64,000 nucleotides of DNA, taken from Aplectana chamaeleonis. Lineage: Eukaryota > Nematoda > Chromadorea > Rhabditida > Cosmocercidae. The translations under genes and the position numbers were made by a program. Of this stretch, positions 27,601-39,160 are shown piece after piece. Position 1 is the stretch's first letter, and each line of letters starts with the position of its first letter. The notes beneath the pieces are model-generated. The model was not told where the DNA came from, did not search any database, and saw only the letters and a program-made list of their open reading frames with translations. The DNA is taken from assembly GCA_029168955.1 (NCBI GenBank), contig JAPDOI010000382.1, forward strand, positions 631,566 to 695,565. Direction: 5' to 3'.

Positions 27601-30600
27601 GCGGGACTCAAGGTAGGGTTCGCTGGACGCCAGATAAAGTATGTGGGACCCAAATGCGAGTGCGCCGGACGCCGAAGAAAGTGTGCGGGACCCAAGGGGG
27701 AGTGAACAAGACGCCGTAGAAAGTGTGCGGGACCAAGGTAGAGGGCGCCGGACGTCGAAGAAAGTGGGCGGGACCCAAGTGGAAGTGAGCCGAACGCCGT
27801 AGAAAGTGTGCGGGACCCAAGTGGGAGTGCGCAGGACGCCGAAGAAAGTGGGCGGGGCCCAACTGGGAGTGCTCAGGACGCCATAGAAAATGTGCGGGAC
27901 CCAAGTAGGAGTGCGCCGGACGCCGAAGAAAATGTGCGGGACCCAAGGTAGAGTGCGCCGGACGCCGTAGAAAATGTGCGGGACACAAGTGGGAGTGCGC
28001 AGGACTCATAAAAAGTGTGCGGGACCCAAGGTAGAGTGTGCCGGACGCCGTAGAAAGTGTGCGGGACCCAAGGTAGAGTGCGCCGGACGCCGTAGAAAGT
28101 GTGCGGGACCCAAGTGGGAGTGCGCAGGACGCCGAAGAAAGTGGGCGGGACCCAAGTGGAAGTGCGCAGGACGCCGTAGAAAATGTGTGGGATCCAAATG
28201 CGAGTGCGCCAAACGCCGAAGAAAGTGGGCGGGACCCAACTGGGAGTGCTCAGGACGCCATAGAAAATGTGCGGGATCCAAGTGGAAGTGCGCCAAACGG
28301 TGTAGAAAGTGTGCGGAACCCAAGGTAGAGTGCGCCGGACGCCGCAGAAAAGTGTGTGGGACCCAAGGTAGAGTGCGCCGGACACCGTAAAAAGTGTGCG
28401 GGACCCAAGTGGAAGTGCGCCGAACGCCGTAGATAGTGTGCGGGACCCAAGTGGAAGTGAGCCGAACGCCGTAGAAAGTGTGCGGGACCCAAGTGGGAGT
28501 GCGCAGGACGCCGAAGAAAGTGGGCGGGATCCAAGTGGAAGTGCGCAGGACGCCGTAGAAGGTGTGCGGGACTCAAGGTAGGGTTCGCTGGACGCCAGAT
28601 AAAGTATGTGGGACCCAAATGCGAGTGCGCCGGACGCCGAAGAAAGTGTGCGGGACCCAAGTGGGAGTGCGCAAGACGCCGAGGAAAGTGTGCGGGACCC
28701 AAGTGGGAGTGCGCAGGACGCCGTAGGGAGTATACGGGACCCAAGGTAGAGTGCGCTGGACGCCGTAGAAAAGAGTGTGGGACCCAAGGTAGAGTGCGCC
28801 GGACACCGTAGGAAGTGTGCGGGACCCAAGGTAGAGTGCGCCGGACGCTGTAGAAAGTGTGTGGGACCCAAGTGGCAGTGCGCCAGACGACGTAGGGAGT
28901 ATGCGGGATCCACGTGGGAGTGCGCCAAACGCCGTAGGGAGTATGCGGGATCCAAGTGGAAGTGCGCAGGACGCCGTAGAAGGTGTGCGTGACCCAAAGT
29001 AGAGTGCGCCGGACGCCGAAGAAAGTGTGCGGGACCCAAGGGGGAGTGCTCAGGACGCCATAGAAAATGTGCGGGACCCAAGTAGGAGTGCGCAGAACGC
29101 CGTAGAAAGTGTGCGGGATCCAAGTTAGAGGGCGCCGGACGCCGAAGAATGTGTGTGGGACCCAATTGGGAGTGCGCAGTACGCCGTAGAAAGTGTGCGG
29201 GACTCGAGTGGGAATGCGCAGGACGCCGCAGGAAGTGTGCGGGACTCAAGGGGGGGGGGTGCTCAGGACGCCGTAGAAAAGTGTGCGGGACTCAAGTGGG
29301 AGTGCGCCGGACGCCGCAGAAAAGAGTGTGGGACCCAAGGTAGAGTGCGCCGGACACCGTAGAAAGTGTGCGGGACCCAAGTGGAAGTGAACAGGACGCT
29401 AGATAAAGTATGTGGGACCCAAATGCGAGTGCGCCGGACGCCGAGGAAAGTGTGCGGGACCCAAGTGGGAGTGCGCAGGACACCGTAGAGAGTATACGGG
29501 ACCCAAGGTAGAGTGCGCCGGACGCCGTAGAAAAGAGTGTGGGACCCAAGGTAGAGTGCGCCGGACACCGTAGGAAGTGTGCGGGACCCAGGGTAGAGTG
29601 CGCCGGACGCTGTAGAAAGTGTGTGGGACCCAAGTGGCAGTGCGCCAGACGCCGTAGGGAGTATGCGGGATCTACGTGGGAGTGCGCCAAACGCCGTAGG
29701 GAGTATGCGGGATCCAAAAGGAGGTGCGCAGGACGCCGTAGAAGGTGTGCGGGACCCAAGGTAGAGTGCGCCGGACGCCGTAGAAAATGTGCGGGACACA
29801 AGTGGGAGTGCGCAGGACTCATAAAAAGTGTGCGGGACCCAAATGCGAGTGCGCCGGACGCCGAAGAAAGTGTGCGGGACCCAAGGGGGGGGTGCTCAGG
29901 ACGCCGTAGAAAAGTGTGCGGGACCCAAGTGGGAGTGCGCCAAACGCCGTTGAAAGTGTGCGGGACCCAAGGTAGAGGGCGCCGGACGTCGAAGAAAGTG
30001 GGCGGGACCCAAGTGGAAGTGCTCAGGACGCCATAGAAAATGTGCGGGACCCAAGTAGGAGTGCGCAGAACGCCGTAAAAAGTGTGCGGGACCCAAGGTA
30101 GAGTGCGCCGGACGCCAGATAAAGTATGTGGGACCCAAATGCGAGTGCGCCGGACGCCGAAGAAAGTGTGCGGGACCCAAGTGGGAGTGCGCAAGACGCC
30201 GAGGAAAGTGTGCGGGACCCAAGTGGGAGTGCGCAGGACGCCGTAGGGAATATACGGGACCCAAGGTAGAGTGCGCCGGACGCCGTAGAAAAGAGTGTGG
30301 GACCCAATGTAGAGTGCGCCGGACACCGTAGGAAGTGTGCGGGACCCAAGGTAGAGTGCGCCGGACGCTGTAGAAAGTGTGTAAGACCCAAGTGGAAGTG
30401 CGCAGGACGCCGTAGAAGGTGTGCGGGACCCAAAGTAGAGTGCGCCGGATGTTGTAGGAAGTGGGCGGGACCCAAGTGGGAGTGCGCAGGGCGCCGTAGA
30501 AAATGTGTGGGATCCAAATGCGAGTGCGCCAAACGCCGAAGAAAGTGGGCGGGACCCAACTGGGAGTGCTCAGGACGCCATAGAAAATGTGCGGGACCCA

Positions 30601-31342
30601 AGTGGGAGTGCTCAGGACGCCATAGAAAATGTGCGGGACCCAAGTAGAAGTGCGCAGAACGCCGTAAAAAGTGTGCGGGACCCAAGGTAGAGTGCGCCGG
30701 ACACCGTAGAAAGTGTGCGGGACCCAAGTGGAAGTGAACAAGACGCCGTTGAAAGTGTGCGGGACCAAGGTAGAGGGCGCCGGACGTTGAAGAAAGTGGG
30801 CGGGACCCAAGTGGGAGTGCTCAGGACGCCATAGAAAATGTGCGGGACCCAAGTAGGAGTGCGCAGAACGCCGTAGAAAGTGTGCGGGACCCAAGTGGGA
30901 GTGCGCGGGACGCCATAGAAAGTGTGCGGGACTCAAGTGGGAATGCGCGGGACGCCGTAGGAAGTGTGTGGGACCCAAATGCGAGTGCGCCGGACGTCGT
31001 AGGAAGTGTGCGGGACCCAAGGTAGAGTGCGCCGGACGCTGTAGAAAGTGTGTGGGACCCAAGTGGCAGTGCGCCAGACGCCGTAGGGAGTATGCGGGAT
31101 CCACGTGGGAGTGCGCCAAACGCCGTAGGGAGTATGCGGGATCCAAGTGGAAGTGCGCAGGACGCCGTAGAAGGTGTGCGGGACCCAAGGTAGAGTGCGC
31201 CGGATGTCGTAGGAAGTGGGCGGGACCCAATTGGAAGTGCGCAGGACGCCGTAGAAAATGTGTGGGATCCAAATGCGAGTGCGCCAGACGCCGAAGAAAG
31301 TGGGCGGGACCCAACTGGGAATGCTCAGGACGCCGTAGATAG
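21660..31342. repeat. Higher-order duplication, about 8.4-kb offset
   Basis: The series of units at 21660-22937 is repeated at 30023-31342. Landmarks before about 22.3 kb keep an offset of 8,363 bp (21660/30023, 21934/30297, 22142/30505). The landmark at 22563/30968 has an offset of 8,405 bp. The difference is 42 bp, exactly one repeat unit gained or lost after duplication. Confidence 0.75.
23189..27695. repeat. Tandem higher-order duplication, 2,647-bp offset
   Basis: Sequence at 23189-25048 recurs at 25836-27695 with a constant offset of 2,647 bp (checked at 23776/26423, 24071/26718, 24220/26867, 24511/27158). The copies share unit order and private substitutions, for example the CTGGGAGAGCTCAGG variant at about 23920 and 26567. 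The offset is 63 units plus one base. This half of the array is richer in CGCCAAACGCCGAAGAAAGT and GGACTCATAAAA units than the left 20 kb. Confidence 0.8.
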
Positions 31343-34171
31343 TGTGCGGGACCCAAGGTAGTGTGTGCCGGACGCCGTAGAAAGTGTGCGGGACACAAGT
31401 GGGAGTGCGCAGGACTCATAAAAAGTGGGCGGGACCCAACTGGGAGTGCTCAGGACGCCATAGAAAATGTGCGGGATCCAAGTGGAAGTGCGCCAAACGG
31501 TGTAGAAAGTGTGCGGAACCCAAGGTAGAGTGCGCCGGATGTCGTAGGAAGTGGGCGGGACCCAAGTGGAAGTGCGCAGGACGCCGTAGAAAATGTGTGG
31601 GATCCAAATGCGAGTGCGCCAAACGCCGAAGAAAGTGGGCGGGACCCAACTGGGAGTGCTCAGGACGCCATAGAAAATGTGCGGGACCCAAGTAGGAGTG
31701 CGCAGAACGCCGTAAAAAGTGTGCGTGACCCAAGGTAGAGTGCGCCGGACGCCAGATAAAGTATGTGGGACCCAAATGCGAGTGCGCCGGACGCCGAAGA
31801 AAGTGTGCGGAACCCAAGTGGGAGTGCGCAAGACGCCGAGGAAAGTGTGCGGGACCCAAGTGGGAGTGCGCAGGACGCCGTAGGGAGTATACGGGACCCA
31901 AGGTAGAGTGCGCCGGACGCCGTAGAAAGAGTGTGGGACCCAAGGTAGAGTGCGCCGGACACCGTAGGAAGTGTGCGGGACCCAAGGTACAGTGCGCCGG
32001 ACGCTGTAGAAAGTGTGTAAGACCCAAGTGGAAGTGCGCAGGACGCCGTAGAAGGTGTGCGGGACCCAAAGTAGAGTGCGCCGGATGTTGTAGGAAGTGG
32101 GCGGGACCCATGGGAGTGCGCCGGACGCCGTAGAAAATGTGTGGGATCCAAATGCGAGTGCGCCAAACGCCGAAGGAAGTGGGCGGGACCCAACTGGGAG
32201 TGCTCAGGACGCCATAGAAAATGTGCGGGACCCAAGTGGGAGTGCTCAGGACGCCATAGAAAATGTGCGGGACCCAAGTAGAAGTGCGCAGAACGCCGTA
32301 AAAAGTGTGCGGGACCCAAGGTAGAGTGCGCCGGACACCGTAGAAAGTGTGCGGACCCAAGTGGAAGTGAACAAGACGCCGTTGAAAGTGTGCGGGACCA
32401 AGGTAGAGGGCGCCGGACGTCGAAGAAAGTGGGCGGGACCCAAGTGGGAGTGCGCAGGACGCCATAGAAAATGTGCGGGACCCAAGTAGGAGTGCGCAGA
32501 ACGCCGTAGAAAGTGTGCGTGACCCAAGTGGGAGTGCGCGGGACGCCATAGAAAGTGTGCGGGACTCAAGTGGGAATGCGCGGGACGCCGCAGGAAGTGT
32601 GTGGGACCCAAATGCGAGTGCGCCGGCCATCGTAGGAAGCGTGCGGGACCCAAGGTTGAGTGCGCCGGACGCTGTAGAAAGTGTGTGGGACCCAAGTGGC
32701 AGTGCGCCAGACGCCGTAGGGAGTATGCGGGATCCACGTGGGAGTTCGCCAAACGCCGTAGGGAGTATGCGGGATCCAAGTGGAAGTGCGCAGGACGCCG
32801 TAGAAGGTGTGCGGGACCCAAAGTAGGACGCGCCGGATGTCGTAGGAAGTGGGCGGGACCCAATTGGAAGTGCGCAGGACGCCGTAGAAAATGTGTGGGA
32901 TCCAAATGCGAGTGCGCCAAACGCCGAAGAAAGTGGGCGGGACCCAACTGGGAATGCTCAGGACGCCGTAGATAGCGTGCGGGACCCAAGGTAGAGTGCG
33001 CCGGACGCCGTAGAAAATGTGCGGGACGCAAGTGGGAGTGCGCAGGACTCATAAAAAGTGTGCGGGACCCAAGGTAGTGTGTGCCGGACGCCGTAGAAAG
33101 TGTGCGGGACACAAGTGGGAGTGCGCAGGACTCATAAAAAGTGGGCGGGACCCAACTGGGAGTGCTCAGGACGCCATAGAAAATGTGCGGGATCCAAGTG
33201 GAAGTGCGCCAAACGGTGTAGAAAGTGTGCGGAACCCAAGGTAGAGTGCGCCGGATGTCGTAGGAAGTGGGCGGGACCCAAGTGGAAGTGCGCAGGACGC
33301 CGTAGAAAATGTGTGGGATCCAAATGCGAGTGCGCCAAACGCCGAAGAAAGTGGGCGGGACCCAACTGGGAGTGCTCAGGACGCCATAGAAAATGTGCGG
33401 GACCCAAGTAGGAGTGCGCAGAACGCCGTAAAAAGTGTGTGTGACCCAAGGTAGAGTGCGCCGGACGCCAGAGAAAGTATGTGGGACCCAAATGCGAGTG
33501 CGCCGGACGCCGAAGAAAATGTGCGGGACCCAAGGTAGAGTGCGCCGGACGCCGTAGAAAATGTGCGGGACACAAGTGGGAGTGCGCAGGACTCATTAAA
33601 AGTGTGCGGGACCCAAGGTAGAGTGCGCCGGACGCCGTAGAAAGTGTGCGGGACCCAAGTGGGAGTGCGCAGGACGCCGAAGAAAGTGGGCGGGACCCAA
33701 GTGGAAGTGCGCAGGACGCCATAGAAAATGTGTGGGATCCAAATGCGAGTGCGCCAAACGCCGAAGAAAGTGGGCGGGACCCAACTGGGAGTGCTCAGGA
33801 CGCCATAGAAAATGTGCGGAACCCAAGTAGGAGTGCGCAGAACGCCGTAAAAAGTGTGCGTGACCCAAGGTAGAGTGCGCCGGACGCCAGAGAAAGTATG
33901 TGGGACCCAAATGCGAGTGCGCCGGACGCCGAAGAAAATGTGCGGGACCCAAGGTAGAGTGCGCCGGACGCCGTAGAAAATGTGCGGGACACAAGTGGGA
34001 GTGCGCAGGACTCATTAAAAGTGTGCGGGACCCAAGGTAGAGTGTGCCGGACGCCGTAGAAAGTGTGCGGGACCCAAGGTAGAGTGCGCCGGACGCCGTA
34101 GAAAGTGTGTGGGACCCAAGTGGGAGTGCGCAAGACGCCGTAGAAAGTGGGCGGGACCCAAGTTGGGGTGC

Positions 34172-37100
34172 TCAGGACGCCATAGAAAATGTGCGGGACC
34201 CAAGTGGAAGTGCGCCAAACGGTGTAGAAAGTGTGCGGAACCCAAGGTAGAGTGCGCCGGACGCCGCAGAAAAGTATGTGGGACCCAAGTTAGAGTGCGC
34301 TGGACACCGTAAAAAGTGTGCGGGACCCAAGTGGAAGTGCGCCGAACGCCGTAGATTGTGCGCGGGACCCAAGTGGAAGTGAGCCGAACGCCGTAGAAAG
34401 TGTGCGGAACCCAAGGTAGAGTGCGCCGGACGCCGTAGGAAGTGGGCGGGACCCAAGTGGGAGTGCTCAGGACGCCATAGAAAATGTGCGGGACCCAAGT
34501 AGGAGTGCGCAGAACGCCGTAAAAAGTGTGCGTGACCCAAGGTAGAGTGCGCCGGACGCCAGAGAAAGTATGTGGGACCCAAATGCGAGTGCGCCGGACG
34601 CCGAAGAAAATGTGCGGGACCCAAGTGGAAGTGCACCGGACGCCGTAGATAGCGTGCGGGACCCAAGGTAGAGTGCGCCGGACGTCGTAGGAAATGTGCG
34701 GGACACAAGTGGGAGTGCGCAGGACTCATAAAAAGTGTGCGGGACCCAAGGTAGAGTGTGCCGGACGCCGTAGAAAGTGTGCGGGACCCAAGGTAGAGTG
34801 CGCCGGACGCCGTAGAAAGTGTGCGGGACCCAAGTGGGAGTGCGCAGGACGCCGAAGAAAGTGGGCGGGACCCGAGTGGAAGTGCGCAGGACGCCGTAGA
34901 AAATGTGTGGGATCCAAATGCGAGTGCGCCAAACGCCGAAGAAAGTGGGCAGGACCCAACTGGGAGTGCTCAGGACGCCATAGAAAATGCGCGGGACCCA
35001 AGGTAGAGTGCGCCGGACGCCGTAGAAAGTGTGCGGGACACAAATGGGAGTGCGCAGGACGCCGTAGAAAGTTTGCGGGACCGAAGTGGGAGTGAGCCGA
35101 ACGCCGTAGAAAGTGTGCGGGACCCAAGTGGGAGTGCGCAGGACGCCGAAGAAAGTGGGCGGGATCCAAGTGGAAGTGCGCAGGACGCCGTAGAAGGTGT
35201 GCGGGACTCAAGGTAGGGTGCGCTGGACGCCAGATAAAGTATGTGGGACCCAAATGCGAGTGCGCCGGACGCCGAAGAAATTGTGCGGGACCCAAGGGGG
35301 GGGGTGCTCAGGACGCCGTAGAAAAGTGTGCGGGACCCGAGTGTGGGTGCGCGAAACGCCGTAGAAAGTGTGCGGGACCCAAGTGGAAGTGAACAAGACG
35401 CCGTTGAAAGTGTGCGGGACCAAGGTAGAGGGCGCCGGACGTTGAAGAAAGTGGGCGGGACCCAAGTGGGAGTGCTCAGGACGCCATAGAAAATGTGCGG
35501 GACCCAAGTAGGAGTGCGCAGAACGCCGTAGAAAGTGTGCGGGACCCAAGTGGGACTGCGCGGGACGCCATAGAAAGTGTGCGGGACTCAAGTGGGAATG
35601 CGCGGGACGCCGCAGGAAGTGTGTGGGACCCAAATGCGAGTGCGCCGGACGTCGTAGGAAGTGTGCGGGACCCAAGTGGCAGTGCGCCAGACGCCGTAGG
35701 GAGTATGCGGGATCCACGTGGGAGTGCGCCAAACGCCGTAGGGAGTATGCGGGATCCAAGTGGAAGTGCGCAGGACGCCGTAGAAGGTGTGCGGGACCCA
35801 AAGTAGAACGCGCCGGATGTCGTAGGAAGTGGGCGGGACCCAATTGGAAGTGCGCAGGACGCCGTAGAAAATGTGTGGGATCCAAATGCGAGTGCGCCAA
35901 ACGCCGAAGAAAGTGGGCGGGACCCAACTGGGAATGCTCAGGACGCCGTAGATAGCGTGCGGGACCCAAGGTAGAGTGCGCCGGACGCCGTAGAAAATGT
36001 GCGGGACGCAAGTGGGAGTGCGCAGGACTCATAAAAAGTGTGCGGGACCCAAGGTAGTGTGTGCCGGACGCCGTAGAAAGTGTGCGGGACACAAGTGGGA
36101 GTGCGCAGGACTCATAAAAGTGGGCGGGAGCCACCTGGGAGTGCTCAGGACGCCATAGAAAATGTGCGGGATCCAAGTGGAAGTGCGCCAAACGGTGTAG
36201 AAAGTGTGCGGAACCCAAGGTAGAGTGCGCCGGATGTCGTAGGAAGTGGGCGGGACCCAAGTGGAAGTGCGCAGGACGCCGTTGAAAAGGTGTGGGATCC
36301 AAATGCGAGTGCGCCAAACGCCGAAGAAAGTGGGCGGGACCCAACTGGGAGTGCTCAGGACGCCATAGAAAATGTGCGGGACCCAAGTAGAGTGCGCAGA
36401 ACGCCGTAGAAAGTGTGCGTGACCCAAGGTAGAGTGCGCCGGACGCCAGAGAAAGTATGTGGGACCCAAATGCGAGTGCGCCGGACGCCGAAGAAAATGT
36501 GCGGGACCCAAGGTAGAGTGCGCCGGACGCCGTAGAAAATGTGCGGGACACAAGTGGGAGTGCGCAGGACTCATTAAAAGTGTGCGGGACCCAAGGTAGA
36601 GTGTGCCGGACGCCGTAGAAAGTGTGCGGGACCCAAGGTAGAGCGCGCCGGACGCCGTAGAAAGTGTGCGGGACCCAAGTGGGAGTGCGCAGGACGCCGA
36701 AGAAAGTGGGCGGGACCCAAGTGGAAGTGCTCAGGACGCCATAGAAAATGTGCGGGACCCAAGTGGAAGTGCGCCAAACGGTGTAGAAAGTGTGCGGAAC
36801 CCAAGGTAGAGTGCGCCGGACGCCGCAGAAAAGTATGTGGGACCCAAGTTAGAGTGCGCCGGACACCGTAAAAAGTGTGCGGGACCCAAGTGGAAGTGCG
36901 CCGAACGCCGTAGATAGTGCGCGGGACCCAAGTGGAAGTGAGCCGAACGCCGTAGAAAGCGTGCGGGACCCAAGTGGGAGTGCGCAGGACGCCGAAGAAA
37001 GTGGACGGGACCCAACTGGGAGTGCTCAGGACGCCATGGAAAATGTGCGGGACCCAAGTAGGAGTGCGCAGAACGCCGTAAAAAGTGTGCGTGACCCAAG

Positions 37101-39160
37101 GTAGAGTGCGCCGGACGCCAGAGAAAGTATGTGGGACCCAAATGCGAGTGCGCCGGACGCCGAAGAAAATGTGCGGGACCCAAGTGGAAGTGCACCGGAC
37201 GCCGTAGATAGCGTGCGGGACCCAAGGTAGAGTGCGCCGGACGTGGTAGGAAATGTGCGGGACACAAGTGGGAGGGCGCAGGAGTCATAAAAAGTGTGCG
37301 GGACCCAAGGTAGAGTGTGCCGGACGCCGTAGAAAGTGTGCGGGACCCAAGGTAGAGTGCGCCGGAGGCCGTAGAAAGTGTGCGGGACCCAAGTGGGAGT
37401 GCGCAGGACGCCGAAGAAAGTGGGCGGGACCCGAGTGGAAGTGCGCAGGACGCCGTAGAAAATGTGTGGGATCCAAATGCGAGTGCGCCAAACGCCGAAG
37501 AAAGTGGGCAGGACCCAACTGGGAGTGCTCAGGACGCCATAGAAAATGCGCGGGACCCAAGGTAGAGTGCGCCGGACGCCGTAGAAAGTGTGCGGGACAC
37601 AAATGGGAGTGCGCAGGACGCCGTAGAAAGTTTGCGGGACCGAAGTGGGAGTGAGCCGAACGCCGTAGAAAGTGTGCGGGACCCAAGTGGGAGTGCGCAG
37701 GACGCCGAAGAAAGTGGGCGGGATCCAAGTGGAAGTGCGCAGGACGCCGTAGAAGGTGTGCGGGACTCAAGGTAGGGTGCGCTGGACGCCAGATAAAGTA
37801 TGTGGGACCCAAATTCGAGTGCGCCGGACGCCGAAGAAATTGTGCGGGACCCAAGGGGGTGCTCAGGACGCCGTAGAAAAGTGTGCGGGACCCGAGGTGG
37901 GTGCGCGACGCGCCGTAGAAAGTGTGCGGGACCCAAGTGGAAGTGAACAAGACGCCGTTGAAAGTGTGCGGGACCAAGGTAGAGGGCGCCGGACGTTGAA
38001 GAAAGTGGGCGGGACCCAAGTGGGAGTGCTCAGGACGCCATAGAAAATGTGCGGGACCCAAGTAGGAGTGCGCAGAACGCCGTAGAAAGTGTGCGGGACC
38101 CAAGTGGGACTGCGCGGGACGCCATAGAAAGTGTGCGGGACTCAAGTGGGAATGCTCAGGACGCCGCAGGAAGTGTGTGGGACCCAAATGCGAGTGCGCC
38201 GGACGTCGTAGGAAGTGTGCGGGACCCAAGTGGCAGTGCGCCAGACGCCGTAGGGAGTATGCGGGATCCACGTGGGAGTGCGCCAAACGCCGTAGGGAGT
38301 ATGCGGGATCCAAGTGGAAGTGCGCAGGACGCCGTAGAAGGTGTGCGGGACCCAAAGTAGAACGCGCCGGATGTCGTAGGAAGTGGGCGGGACCCAATTG
38401 GAAGTGCGCAGGACGCCGTAGAAAATGTGTGGGATCCAAATGCGAGTGCGCCAAACGCCGAAGAAAGTGGGCGGGACCCAACTGGGAATGCTCAGGACGC
38501 CGTAGATAGCGTGCGGGACCCAAGGTAGAGTGCGCCGGACGCCGTAGAAAATGTGCGGGACACAAGTGGGAGTGCGCAGGACTCATAAAAAGTGTGCGGG
38601 ACCCAAGGTAGTGTGTGCCGGACGCCGTAGAAAGTGTGCGGGACACAAGTGGGAGTGCGCAGGACTCATAAAAAGTGGGCGGGACCCAACTGGGAGTGCT
38701 CAGGACGCCATAGAAAATGTGCGGGATCCAAGTGGAAGTGCGCCAAACGGTGTAGAAAGTGTGCGGAACCCAAGGTAGAGTGCGCCGGATGTCGTAGGAA
38801 GTGGGCGGGACCCAAGTGGAAGTGCGCAGGACGCCGTAGAAAATGTGTGGGATCCAAATGCGAGTGCGCCAAACGCCGAAGAAAGTGGGCGGGACCCAAC
38901 TGGGAGTGCTCAGGACGCCATAGAAAATGTGCGGGACCCAAGTAGGAGTGCGCAGAACGCCGTAAAAAGTGTGCGTGACCCAAGGTAGAGTGCGCCGGAC
39001 GCCAGAGAAAATATGGGGACCCAAATGCGAGTGCGCCGGACGCCGAAGAAAGTGTGCGGGACCCAAGGTAGAGTGCGCCGGACGCCGTAGAAAATGTGCG
39101 GGACACAAGTGGGAGTGCGCAGGACTCATTAAAAGTGTGCGGGACCCAAGGTAGAGTGCG
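34172..39160. repeat. Tandem higher-order duplication, about 2,555-bp offset
   Basis: Block 34172-36600 is followed by a copy at 36731-39160. Landmarks keep offsets of 2,559 bp (34467/37026, 34694/37253, 35031/37590) and then 2,554 bp (35495/38049, 35623/38177). A net 5-bp indel lies between. It is not a multiple of three, so it shifts every reading frame. Confidence 0.8.
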
